DNA of 14,186 bases from Cloacimonetes bacterium UBA6081 (GTDB taxonomy: Bacteria > Cloacimonadota > Cloacimonadia > Cloacimonadales > Cloacimonadaceae). This document shows, piece by piece, positions 1 through 7,009 of this stretch (position 1 is its first letter; each line of letters opens with the position of its first letter). The notes beneath the pieces are model-generated. The model did not search any database. It was not told the origin of the DNA and was given only the letters and a program-made list of their open reading frames with translations. Made by a program: the position numbers and the translations under genes. Location of the stretch: positions 1 to 14,186 of the forward strand of contig DIXL01000027.1 in NCBI GenBank assembly GCA_002428685.1, read 5' to 3'.

Positions 1-23
1 TGTAAATGCCGTCCTGATGGGAC

Positions 24-239
24 TCACCACTTGCCATACAACCTGAGCAAAATGTAAAAATCGTTGATGATCTTGAGTTCTTTCAAACTTCCGACCGGCA
101 TTGCTCCCTTGCTGCATTGGGGGGAGCTGAAAGTGGGTGTGGTTAAAATATCCGGCTCAGTGGTTTTTTTCAAACAGCCGGAAAAAGCACTTGGCACAAG
201 CACTGCCAGGATTAGAAAGGATACGGTTCTGGTTCGCAT
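24..239 (-). CDS. short putative lipoprotein, unknown function
   Basis: This 71-residue protein begins with a typical export signal: MRTR, then a hydrophobic stretch, then SAFSGC. The Cys at about residue 21 fits a loose lipobox, so the product is probably lipid-anchored. The start at 239 is supported by GAGAGGTG a few bases upstream on the minus strand. After the Cys comes a Thr/Pro-rich linker (KKTTEPDILTTPTF), of the kind that often precedes a folded domain in lipoproteins, but no domain follows before the stop. A run of six G on the plus strand (119-124) lies where the linker would pass into a domain, and another frame stays open from there to the window edge. The gene may therefore be a complete small lipoprotein or the 5' end of a longer one interrupted by a frameshift. 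I do not recognise the family. Confidence 0.5.
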   Translation of the reverse strand: MRTRTVSFLILAVLVPSAFSGCLKKTTEPDILTTPTFSSPQCSKGAMPVGSLKELKIINDFYILLRLYGKW

Positions 240-624
240 AATTCACCTCTCTGATGTTTTTTGGCTTGAGTTCAAATTACTGATAATGAAACATAAACAC
301 CTACAACCTCGTTGATGCATGGGATTCGATGGTTGCAGATCTCCCAAGATTTACAAGCCCATGTATGCCTTCCCTTATCCACAGTACGTGGACAGATGTT
401 CGTTTCTGAACTCAAGCCGGGAGCGGACATACAGACTTCTTTTAACGCTGCCGTGGCGTGTGGCAAACTCATATAATTTCCTTGTTGGGCTGCAGATTAT
501 CCATGCAAAGGCTATGAAAATATCAGTGCGGATCTGTCAAGATTTTATGGCGCAGCTTGTACAGGCCGATCTCCTCCGATGCTCTGGATGTCTTTGTAGA
601 GAAGCCCGGATCGGTTACAATCGC

Positions 625-654
625 ATGTCCAAAAACGAAGGTTTTTTTGGACAT
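625..654. repeat. perfect 11-base inverted repeat, 8-base spacer
   Basis: The arms ATGTCCAAAAA (625-635) and TTTTTGGACAT (644-654) are exactly complementary and flank the spacer CGAAGGTT. The stem is GC-poor and its T run lies inside the 3' arm rather than after it, so it is not a classical intrinsic terminator. It could be a protein-binding site or a remnant of a mobile element. No gene ends directly before it. Confidence 0.6.
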
Positions 655-728
655 AGATTTGCATAAAGGGTGATGCTGGAATCTCACTAAAAAAAGCAAT
701 TTGCTACGAAAGTGATACTATCTACAAT

Positions 729-751
729 TTCACTTGATACATATAAGTGAA
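729..751. promoter_or_regulatory. operator-like inverted repeat TTCACTT-9-AAGTGAA
   Basis: Two perfect 7-base arms, TTCACTT (729-735) and AAGTGAA (745-751), are separated by nine AT-rich bases. The arm centres are 16 bases apart, a spacing compatible with a dimeric DNA-binding regulator. The site lies about 200 bases upstream of the small gene at 946, within an AT-rich stretch, so a role as an operator is plausible but inferred. No regulator gene is nearby. Confidence 0.3.
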
Positions 752-771
752 CCGGCTTTGAAGCTAAATCA

Positions 772-809
772 AGGGACTATTGCACCAATTCGCATTTGAG
801 GGACTGTTG
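772..809. repeat. imperfect direct repeat AGGGACTATTG / AGGGACTGTTG
   Basis: AGGGACTATTG (772-782) and AGGGACTGTTG (799-809) match at 10 of 11 bases and start 27 bases apart. They lie just downstream of the 7-base inverted repeat and upstream of a TTGACA at 835-840. A pair of activator or repressor sites is one reading. With only two copies, chance similarity cannot be excluded. Confidence 0.3.
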
Positions 810-945
810 TGAGTTAAACCCTACCGTTTTAGACTTGACAATAATTCAAAGAAATAAATCGTTAACTGCTTGGTAAGTGCAATTGCGATTGAGGTGTTAT
901 TCAATGTGCTACTCTATAAATTTGCACTGAGCAAGGGAGAGTATT

Positions 946-1124
946 ATGTCTCTTGATGCCACAAAGATGTCGCTAAGGGAGGCTTGGATGCTATTAAACA
1001 AAAGTTAGAGCGTCAAGCAGAACTTATGCAGTATCTTGATGAAGCGAAATGGTATAGAAGTCTGTCGGAGAATTTTTCTGAAGAACATAACGACATGCAT
1101 AACAATATAATAAATATAAGCTAA
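946..1124 (+). pseudogene. small gene (59 residues) interrupted by a one-base frameshift
   Basis: The start ATG at 946 has a good ribosome binding site, AAGGGAGA, six bases upstream. In the starting frame the product reads MSLDATK and then runs into a stop after about 20 codons. From 966 the -1 frame continues as DVAKGGLDAIKQKLERQAEL and stays open to the stop at 1122-1124, with a charged, helical, Gln/Glu-rich composition typical of a real coding sequence. Inserting one base near 963-966 would restore a 59-residue protein. The shift point contains A-AAG, on which a lysyl-tRNA could slip back one base, so a recoding event is possible. A simple deletion or an assembly error is more likely. The gene ends 14 bases before the serpin-like lipoprotein gene and probably shares its transcript. 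Family unknown. Confidence 0.5.
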
Positions 1125-1138
1125 AATAAGGAGACAAT

Positions 1139-2197
1139 ATGAAACTCACAAACGTCGTGATCCTAACCTTAGTAGTAATCCTACTATCCAGTTGCTGTCA
1201 TAACAAGAAGTGCAATGAAACCATACCCGAAATGAATTTTAACTATACTGGTAGCCAGTATCAGGAAAACTATGTTTGGGGTGGTGCCATGAACCTGGCT
1301 TGGAACGAGCTTGCAGAAAGCATCATCAAAGAACCTATCAAGCTTGCTACTTCAGACAAAGCGGCTCTGATCACCACCGACAAACTGAATAATCCGGTAT
1401 TCTCACGCCGGGATATGGATGAAGCAAGTTACTACATCAAAAGCGGATACGGGCAAGAAACCGTAGATCAAATTAACCAGGAATGCCGTGCCAAGTTCCC
1501 TTCCAAGACTATTCCGGATTTGCTGCTGAAGCTGGGTGCCAAAGACATCATCTCTTATGCATATTTCCTGAAAGAAATTAAATATCAGTTCGCCTTTGGC
1601 AAACAGGATATCACCTTTATGGACAAGCCGGTTCAGGGTTTTATGGCAAAGGGCGATTCTTATGGTAACGTTTACATTCTGGATTACAAAAATGAGGATA
1701 ACTTTTTAATCAGCATAAAGTTACAAGATAACGCCGATCAGATCTTTCTGGCCAAGGGTTACCCTATGGATAAACCCGATGAAGTGATAAAAATCCTGAG
1801 GGAAAAAGCTCCGCTGCAAAAAGATAAGGATTACTGCCTCGGTAGTCAGATGAACCCAAAAGATATCTTCCAAGCTCCTGTTCTGCATCTTAATCAGGAA
1901 CGCAGGTACGGTGAAATGATAGGTAACCATTTGAAGAATAAGAACTTCACTCACTATCAAATTGCGGTGATGCAGGAAGTGATAAAGTTTGATATGGATG
2001 AAAAAGGTGCCAGAGTGGAAAACGAAGCGATAATTGGCATGATAACCGCCATCAGCCCTAAACCAGACGCATATAAACCTAAAATGTTGATTTTGGACAA
2101 ACCCTATTGGGTGATGATGAAACGCTATGACTCCAATAACCCTTATTTTCTTCTGGGAGTGAATAATACAGAGCTGATGAAGCAAGAGCTTGAGTAA
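1139..2197 (+). CDS. lipoprotein with divergent serpin-like fold (putative)
   Basis: The protein has 352 residues. Residues 1-19 form a lipoprotein signal with lipobox LSSC and Cys19 as the likely lipidated residue. The start has a strong AAGGAG site. No textbook motif is exact, but several segments occur in serpin order. Residues 112-129 (IN...KTIPDLL) resemble the serpin INxWVxxxTxGKIxxLL segment. YFLK at 142-145, followed by a short Phe-rich strand, resembles the ayFKgxWxxpF strand. DQIFLAKG resembles the iifLP strand. MDEKG near 286-290 resembles the hinge of the reactive-centre loop. KPYWVMM (321-327) followed by FLLGVNN resembles the C-terminal PFxFxI...LFmGxvxNP strands. The hinge continues ARVENEA rather than the small Thr/Ala run of inhibitory serpins, so protease inhibition is doubtful. 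The N-terminal part is about 60 residues shorter than in classical serpins. The protein would sit on the periplasmic or surface face of a membrane. The serpin assignment is my inference; the lipoprotein call is firmer. Confidence 0.55.
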   Translation: MKLTNVVILTLVVILLSSCCHNKKCNETIPEMNFNYTGSQYQENYVWGGAMNLAWNELAESIIKEPIKLATSDKAALITTDKLNNPVFSRRDMDEASYYIKSGYGQETVDQINQECRAKFPSKTIPDLLLKLGAKDIISYAYFLKEIKYQFAFGKQDITFMDKPVQGFMAKGDSYGNVYILDYKNEDNFLISIKLQDNADQIFLAKGYPMDKPDEVIKILREKAPLQKDKDYCLGSQMNPKDIFQAPVLHLNQERRYGEMIGNHLKNKNFTHYQIAVMQEVIKFDMDEKGARVENEAIIGMITAISPKPDAYKPKMLILDKPYWVMMKRYDSNNPYFLLGVNNTELMKQELE

Positions 2198-2276
2198 ACT
2201 ATGACAATACAACTGAACTTCAAACTTATAAAAATTTAGGTTCAACGATCTTGCTTGAGTAAGGACTTAGACTTTG

Positions 2277-3389
2277 ATGGATTTAATCCCTTTCATCAAT
2301 AATGCATTAGCTGATCTGAGTTCGTTTCCCTGTTTGCGACAAGAGTTACGGCAGTTTTTGTCTGGAACTTCGATACATTTACTTGCAATTGGAAAATCTG
2401 CATATTCAATGGCTATAACCTGCACCGATGTCCTAAGCAGCAAGGGAATTGCATACAGCGGTTATCTGCTTACCAAATATGGGTTTGAGGGGTATTCAAT
2501 TCCGAACATTGTTACAAGGCAAGCGGGACATCCTGATCCTGATGAAAATTCTCTTGCTTATAGCAAGGAAATTGTATCATGGCTGGAAACCTTACAAGAA
2601 ACTGATACCTTAATAGTTTTGTTAAGCGGTGGTGGAAGCTCTTTGTTTGAAGTCCCAAGTGAAGGTATTAGCTTGGATCAGCTTATTGCACAAAGCAATG
2701 CTTTGTTGCGTAGTGGGAAAAGCATTGCAGAGATTAATCAAGCTCGCAGCTCTATGTCCGCGGTAAAAGATGGTAAAGCCCTAAACTATGTTGCTTGTAG
2801 AAAAATACTCTGCTATGCGCTATCCGATGTAGAAGCCAACGATCCCGCGGTAATAGCCTCTGCACCATTTTTCTCAACCAAAGATAGACGGGTTACTTAC
2901 AAAATCATCGGTGATAACTTTCTTTTGCGCAAGAAATTGGCAGCTCTTTTACCGCAGCCGGTTACCGTGCATCCGCAGTTTATTTCAGATTCTGCAGATT
3001 GTGTAGCAGATTATCTGTCCAGTTTTGCCAAAAAGCACAATTCACCTGGGATCCACATCTTTGGGGGAGAAGCTCCTGTAGAAGTTTCTGGAACAGGTAG
3101 TGGTGGACGCTGCACTCATCTGGCACTTGCGTTTTCCATAAAGGTTGCAGGCAGTGAGAATATAAGTTTGTATGCTTTTGGCAGCGATGGCAATGATAAC
3201 CTGGAAGGTGTTTCTGGAGCTGTTGTGAATGGCAGCACACTTGATGAACTTTGTGAAAGTGGATTTGATGTAGGCAGTGAACTAAAGAATTGCAATTCTT
3301 ATGTTGCATTAAGCTCCGTCAATGCTATAATCCCTGCTTGGAAAACTCCTGTTAATGTTAATGACATCTATGTTTTGATAATCGGTTAA
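2277..3389 (+). CDS. glycerate 2-kinase, MOFRL/DUF4147 family
   Basis: The protein probably phosphorylates D-glycerate with ATP to 2-phosphoglycerate in the cytoplasm, feeding glycerate from serine or sugar-acid breakdown into lower glycolysis. Family landmarks appear in order: AIGKSAYSMA with the conserved Lys near residue 40, GHPDPDENS near 88-96, the LLSGGGSSLFEVP nucleotide loop near 120-132, and SxxSAVKDGKAL. GTGSGGR with Arg near 278, followed by HLALAF, corresponds to the catalytic Arg segment. The C-terminal MOFRL part is GSDGNDNLEGVSGAVVNGST, ending NVNDIYVLIIG. At 370 residues it is somewhat shorter than the usual 400-450, but no essential block seems missing. I chose ATG 2277; TTG 2274 is also in frame and lies eight bases from AAGGA (2261-2265). 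The gene is 79 bases after the lipoprotein gene; a functional link between them is not evident. Confidence 0.85.
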   Translation: MDLIPFINNALADLSSFPCLRQELRQFLSGTSIHLLAIGKSAYSMAITCTDVLSSKGIAYSGYLLTKYGFEGYSIPNIVTRQAGHPDPDENSLAYSKEIVSWLETLQETDTLIVLLSGGGSSLFEVPSEGISLDQLIAQSNALLRSGKSIAEINQARSSMSAVKDGKALNYVACRKILCYALSDVEANDPAVIASAPFFSTKDRRVTYKIIGDNFLLRKKLAALLPQPVTVHPQFISDSADCVADYLSSFAKKHNSPGIHIFGGEAPVEVSGTGSGGRCTHLALAFSIKVAGSENISLYAFGSDGNDNLEGVSGAVVNGSTLDELCESGFDVGSELKNCNSYVALSSVNAIIPAWKTPVNVNDIYVLIIG

Positions 3390-3440
3390 ACTCGGGCAAT
3401 GCTTTTGAACTAATCATAATCTCCTCAAAACACCTGAGGC

Positions 3441-3469
3441 TTGACAGCAAAGCGAGAACCTAAAATCAT
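3441..3469 (+). promoter_or_regulatory. possible sigma70-type promoter before the propeller gene
   Basis: TTGACA at 3441-3446 is followed after 17 bases by AATCAT (3464-3469), which matches four of six -10 bases. Two small hairpins lie beside it: CCTCA/TGAGG (3423-3439) and GGTCT/AGACC (3477-3493). The site is in the 141-base gap between the glycerate kinase and the propeller gene, where an independent promoter would be expected. A perfect TTGACA occurs by chance about every 4 kb, so the call is weak. Confidence 0.3.
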
Positions 3470-3530
3470 GACCCAAGGTCTGCATCATAGACCGTAACAC
3501 ACTAATACAAAAATAAAATACGAGGATGTA

Positions 3531-4757
3531 ATGCCAAAGCAAATTCTGCTGCTGTTTGCCCTGTCAATGTATGTTGCTGCTATCTTTGCTGATGAGATAT
3601 TTGTGGTAAATTCTGAATCCCGCACGCTTAGTAAAATTGATCTGGAAACAGGAGCGGTGAACAATTCCTTTACGCAGCTTGGCTTAACGCCAAACCTGAT
3701 GTATGTGGAGCAAGATTGGATTTATGTGGCTTTATCTGGAGCAAATAGTATTCAGATGATCGACCGTAATACCGGCAGCACTGCCCGGAATATATTTATT
3801 GCCTCATCGGTTAATCCCTGGGATGTGGTGAAAGAGGGAGATTATCTATATGTAAGCGGGCTGTTTACCGATAAAGTATATAAGATTAGTTTGCAAACAT
3901 ATAGCGTAGTTTCGCAGCTAAGTGTGGGAGTATCACCAGAAGGTTTAGCGGTGCATAATGGCAAGCTATATGTATGCAATACAGGCGGATACGCCAGCGG
4001 TTATGCCAATAGCACCATAGCTGTGATAGATTTGCAAAGTTTTAACGTGCTTAAAACCATCCCAGTCTGGACCAATCCTCAGGATTTACGGGTATATGGA
4101 GATCAGCTTCATGTGGTTTGCACCGGTAACTGGGGTTCAATTAATGGGGCAGTGGATATTATAGATACTATTACAGACGAAAGTATTAACCGCATTGCCG
4201 TGGGTGGAAATCCCTGGAGTATTTGGATTAGCCCACAAGGAACCGGTTTTTTGGGTGAGGGTTTGAATAGCGGAGTTTACAGCTATAACGCCGATACCTA
4301 TACATTGTTAAACGGGAGTTCAAATCCCTTATTCCCCGGTGCAATTATGTTGCATGGCACAGATAAGAAGATAGCTTTACTATCGGCTAATTGGGGGCAA
4401 AATGGAGTGGTTTACTTGCGGAATTCTGATTGGACAGCCATCAGCCAGTTTACCGTTGCTTTGTTACCTACGGATATCTGGTTTTATCAAAGCGATGTAG
4501 CAGGTTCTGATGAGATTGCACCGATTACCCCAATGCAAATTTATCCCAACCCTGTAGGGAGGAACGGAATTTTAAACATAAAATCCAGCTATGTAAATAC
4601 AGAAACGCTAACCATATATAATCTGAAAGGACAGAAGGTGTTTTCAGGAAACATTCAAAGGGGAGAAAATGCAATTTCCCTACCGCAAATGGGAGTGGGT
4701 TCAGGTGTCCATTTTTATAGAACCCGCCAGAGTAAGGGCAAGTTCATTGTCTATTGA
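3531..4757 (+). CDS. secreted YVTN-type beta-propeller with C-terminal sorting tail
   Basis: The 408-residue protein starts with a signal peptide (residues 1-20, cleavage likely at FA-DE). Residues 21 to about 325 carry repeats of the YVTN/NHL kind: a strand such as LYVSG or LYVCN, then a turn, then xxxVIDLxxxxVxxxIxVG, then NPxxL. Examples are SIQMIDRNTGS, TIAVIDLQSFNV and VDIIDTITDES, with linkers NPWDVV, SPEGLAV, NPQDLRV and NPWSIWI. This predicts six or seven propeller blades. Residues 335-408 form a Por/type IX-like tail (IYPNP, then LTIYNLKGQKV), which would direct outer-membrane passage and surface attachment. The start has GAGG six bases upstream. Such propellers are usually binding scaffolds; no catalytic residues are visible, and the ligand is unknown. 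The tail ends FIVY, slightly shorter than in the other two tailed proteins here. Confidence 0.8.
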   Translation: MPKQILLLFALSMYVAAIFADEIFVVNSESRTLSKIDLETGAVNNSFTQLGLTPNLMYVEQDWIYVALSGANSIQMIDRNTGSTARNIFIASSVNPWDVVKEGDYLYVSGLFTDKVYKISLQTYSVVSQLSVGVSPEGLAVHNGKLYVCNTGGYASGYANSTIAVIDLQSFNVLKTIPVWTNPQDLRVYGDQLHVVCTGNWGSINGAVDIIDTITDESINRIAVGGNPWSIWISPQGTGFLGEGLNSGVYSYNADTYTLLNGSSNPLFPGAIMLHGTDKKIALLSANWGQNGVVYLRNSDWTAISQFTVALLPTDIWFYQSDVAGSDEIAPITPMQIYPNPVGRNGILNIKSSYVNTETLTIYNLKGQKVFSGNIQRGENAISLPQMGVGSGVHFYRTRQSKGKFIVY

Positions 4758-4787
4758 GATTTTAGTAAAACTTCAATAAAAAGAAAG

Positions 4788-4810
4788 GGATTCAGCATAA
4801 CACCGAATCC
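4788..4810 (+). terminator. weak stem-loop after the propeller gene
   Basis: GGATTC (4788-4793) and GAATCC (4805-4810) pair around an 11-base loop and are followed by ATTTATT. The stem is only six base pairs and the T run is interrupted, so termination would be inefficient. Its place 30 bases after a stop codon is the main support. A 12-base palindrome GCCAAGCTTGGC follows at 4852-4863; its role is unknown. Confidence 0.3.
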
Positions 4811-4974
4811 ATTTATTAACCTAAATCTGGGTTACCAACATCGGAATATTAGCCAAGCTTGGCGGTTGAGATTCTTTAAATACTATGGGGTTAAGAAAAA
4901 AGGGATTGACAGCAGAGGCTACTTTTGGCAGCTTGGCCTAAGCTAAATTGCATAGATATTATAGGAGATAAATA

Positions 4975-6120
4975 ATGAATTACTTTCTAACTGAAGATCA
5001 GCTTGAAATGCAGGAATTGGCACGGCGCATAGCTGTTGAAAAGATGAAACCACTATCCGAAAAATATGATGAAGAGGGCATTTTCCCTTGGGATATCGTA
5101 GAAATTATGAAACAGAGTGATTTGTTTGCCATTTTGATTCCGGAAGAATATGACGGGATTAGCGGTAAGGTGATGGATTTGGCAATTGTTACCGAAGAAC
5201 TTTGTGCTGTGGATGCCGGTATGGCTCTGGCTTTTGGAGCTACTGGACTGGGAATGTATCCCATCTTGATCTCAGGTTCAGAAGAGCAAAAGAAGAAATA
5301 TTTGGGTCAAATAGCAGCCGGTGACCAGCTTGCAGCTTTTGCCTTAACCGAGGCTAATGCAGGTTCCGACGCAGGAGCAATTGAAACCTCAGCCCGCAAG
5401 GAAGGAGATCACTACGTTCTTAATGGTACTAAACAGTGGATCACCAATGGTGGAGAAGCCGGAATATACACTGTTTTCGCCATGACAGATAAAACCAAAG
5501 GCGCACGTGGTTGCTCCTGTTTTATCGTGGAGAAAGGAACTCCGGGCTTCAGCTTTGGCAAAAAGGAAAACAAGATGGGTATCCGTGCTTCGGCTACACG
5601 AGAGCTTATTTTTGAGGATTGCATAGTCCCTGCCGAAAACCTTTTAGGACGCGAAGGCACCGGCTTTATCACTGCCATGAAAGTATTTGATAAAAGCCGT
5701 CCCATGGTTGGTGCACAGGCAGTTGGCATTGCCCGTGGTGCTTTTGAATGTGCAGCGAAATATTCTCAGGAACGCCATCAATTTGGCAAGCCAATTTCCA
5801 GTTTTCAAATTATTCAGTTTATGTTAGCCGATATGGCAACCCAAATAGAGGCTGCCAGAGCTTTGGTGATGCAAACAGCACGCATGGTGGATAGTGGAGC
5901 CAAGAGCTACTCAAAAGAAAGTGCCATGTGCAAATACTTTGCCAGCGATGTAGCAATGAAGGTTACCACAGATGCTGTCCAAATCCTGGGTGGGTATGGC
6001 TATATGAAAGAATATCCGGTGGAAAAAATGATGCGTGATGCTAAGATTTTACAGATTTATGAAGGCACGAACCAAATTCAGCGCAGCATTGTAGCAGCCA
6101 ACATCCTAAAGGAATTTTAA
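4975..6120 (+). CDS. acyl-CoA dehydrogenase (short-chain/butyryl-CoA type)
   Basis: This FAD enzyme oxidises an acyl-CoA to the 2-enoyl-CoA, or runs in reverse in fermenters, and passes electrons to an electron-transfer flavoprotein. The length of 381 residues is normal for the family. The first family signature is FALTEANAGSDAG near 122-134, where Thr and Ser contact FAD and substrate, and WITNGG follows near 152. The second signature spans QILGGYGYMKEYPVEKMMRD to IYEGTNQIQR near the C terminus. Glu363 in YEGTNQ sits where short- and medium-chain enzymes have the catalytic base. RHQFGKPISSFQ is the usual FAD-contact segment. The start has AGGAG eight bases upstream. No etfA or etfB is in the window, so the partner is elsewhere. 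Substrate length cannot be read from sequence alone; butyryl-CoA is the likeliest. It is the first gene of a tight operon. Confidence 0.93.
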   Translation: MNYFLTEDQLEMQELARRIAVEKMKPLSEKYDEEGIFPWDIVEIMKQSDLFAILIPEEYDGISGKVMDLAIVTEELCAVDAGMALAFGATGLGMYPILISGSEEQKKKYLGQIAAGDQLAAFALTEANAGSDAGAIETSARKEGDHYVLNGTKQWITNGGEAGIYTVFAMTDKTKGARGCSCFIVEKGTPGFSFGKKENKMGIRASATRELIFEDCIVPAENLLGREGTGFITAMKVFDKSRPMVGAQAVGIARGAFECAAKYSQERHQFGKPISSFQIIQFMLADMATQIEAARALVMQTARMVDSGAKSYSKESAMCKYFASDVAMKVTTDAVQILGGYGYMKEYPVEKMMRDAKILQIYEGTNQIQRSIVAANILKEF

Positions 6121-6456
6121 ATGCACGAATGGATAAAGGAATTTCCTGCTGCCATCACAGTCTGTGATCTAAATGGGATTATTACCGAAATGAATGATAA
6201 AGCCATTTCTACCTTTGCCAAAGATGGCGGGGCAGGATTGATCGGTAAGAACCTATATGACTACCATCCAGCTCATTGCAACGAGATAATCAGAAAGATG
6301 ATTGCCACAGGCGAACCGCATACCTACACCATAGAAAAGCAAGGGGTGAAGAAGCTGATTTATCAACAACCCTGGTTTATGGATGGGAAAGTGGCGGGAG
6401 TGGTGGAAATGTCCTTTATCATACCTCCCGATATGCCTCATTATGTCCGTTCGTAA
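6121..6456 (+). CDS. stand-alone PAS-domain protein
   Basis: The 111-residue protein consists almost wholly of one PAS fold. It shows an N-terminal AITVCDLNGIITEMNDKA strand-turn-strand, LIGKNLYDYHP, a helix (EIIRKM), then YTIEKQGVKKLIYQQPWF, and a last strand GVVEMSF ending IPPDMPHY. This pattern (VCDxxGxIxxMNxxA...KKLIYQxPW) is a recurrent small PAS family in anaerobes. No kinase, cyclase, helix-turn-helix or membrane segment is attached, so it must act through a partner or as a free sensor; the ligand is unknown. The ATG follows the acyl-CoA dehydrogenase stop without a gap, and its AAAGGA site (6108-6113) lies inside that gene. The end overlaps the queH start by 14 bases. Confidence 0.85.
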   Translation: MHEWIKEFPAAITVCDLNGIITEMNDKAISTFAKDGGAGLIGKNLYDYHPAHCNEIIRKMIATGEPHTYTIEKQGVKKLIYQQPWFMDGKVAGVVEMSFIIPPDMPHYVRS

Positions 6457-7009
6457 GTTGTTGGTGCACACTTGTTGTGCACCTTGCTTTATTGCGCCTT
6501 ATCAACAACTTAAGGAAGCAGAATATGCGGTTACAGCCTTTTGGTTCAACCCCAATATTCATCCTTTGTTAGAATACCAGAAACGGCATTCAACGCTTCA
6601 AAGCTACTGTGCCAGTGAAGGCATTCCGCTTCTGGATACGGGTGAATACGGTTTGCAGAGTTTTTTGCTTGCTACCTTAAGGGATATTTCCGCCAGGTGT
6701 GAGTATTGCTACGAAGTTCGTTTGGAAGCCACTGCCAAAGCAGCCAAAGCAGGTGCTTTCGATGCTTTTTCTACAACTTTGTTATACAGCCGCTATCAAA
6801 AGCACGAATTAATCATTCACACAGCCAAAATTATGGCAGATAAATACGGAGTGCAGTTCCATTATTCAGACTGGCGAAGCCTTTGGCAGCAAGGCATCCA
6901 GCTTTCCAAAGCGGCCGGAATGTATCGTCAGCAATACTGTGGCTGCATTTTCAGTGAAGAGGACAGATACCGTGAGCAAATACAAGGAAATAAACCTAAG
7001 CAAAATTAA
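6443..7009 (+). CDS. queH: epoxyqueuosine reductase QueH (DUF208)
   Basis: QueH carries out the last step of queuosine synthesis, reducing epoxyqueuosine to queuosine in the wobble base of GUN-anticodon tRNAs. It is the non-homologous replacement for cobalamin-dependent QueG. Family landmarks are the N-terminal LLVHTCCAPC; FNPNIHP; RCEYCYEVRLE; FDAFSTTLLYSRYQKHE; and the C-terminal YSDWRSLWQQGIQLSK, then MYRQQYCGC. Together these supply the paired cysteines that hold the iron-sulfur cluster and metal. I start it at ATG 6443, giving 188 residues, because homologous sequence begins at MSVRKLLVHTCC. An in-frame ATG 60 bases upstream would add an unconserved Trp-rich leader. No clear ribosome binding site precedes 6443, so translation is probably coupled to the overlapping PAS gene. 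Confidence 0.92.
   Translation: MSVRKLLVHTCCAPCFIAPYQQLKEAEYAVTAFWFNPNIHPLLEYQKRHSTLQSYCASEGIPLLDTGEYGLQSFLLATLRDISARCEYCYEVRLEATAKAAKAGAFDAFSTTLLYSRYQKHELIIHTAKIMADKYGVQFHYSDWRSLWQQGIQLSKAAGMYRQQYCGCIFSEEDRYREQIQGNKPKQN

Larger units (their letters stand above)
240..945. other. 706-base region without a convincing gene
   Basis: I see no well-supported coding region here. The only reading frame over 100 codons (plus strand, 319-666) has no ribosome binding site and a composition unlike its neighbours, rich in Cys and Arg with no domain pattern. The region separates a leftward lipoprotein gene from rightward genes and so must hold promoters for both directions. It contains an 11-base inverted repeat, a 7-base inverted repeat and an imperfect 11-base direct repeat, each listed separately. 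It may be a decayed gene remnant plus a regulatory zone; nothing visible decides this. Confidence 0.5.

Noticed and set aside
319..666. Plus-strand open frame of 115 codons
   Set aside because: It has no ribosome binding site, a Cys/Arg-rich composition without domain pattern, and it runs through an 11-base inverted repeat.
807..818. TTGTGAGTTAAA shared in opposite orientation with 14144-14155
   Set aside because: A 12-base match between two AT-rich sites in a 14-kb window is expected by chance and does not extend.
835..840. Perfect TTGACA boxes at 835 and 4906 as promoters
   Set aside because: Neither has a good -10 sequence 16-18 bases downstream, and the hexamer is expected a few times by chance in this length.
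910..943. TACTCT/AGAGTA pairing that could hide the ribosome binding site of the gene at 946
   Set aside because: Only six pairs enclose a 22-base loop, which is too weak to claim a switch.
1721..2245. Long minus-strand open frame of 174 codons
   Set aside because: It is antisense to the serpin-like lipoprotein gene, is rich in His and Phe as expected from complementing its codons, and has no initiation signal.
6383..6442. Upstream ATG that would extend QueH by 20 residues
   Set aside because: The extension is Trp-rich and unlike the family, which begins just before LLVHTCCAPC; the ATG at 6443 fits better.
6939..6971. Upstream GTG that would extend the unknown protein by 11 residues
   Set aside because: The GTG at 6972 has GAGGA at proper spacing, whereas the upstream GTG lies inside the conserved CGC motif of QueH with no ribosome binding site.
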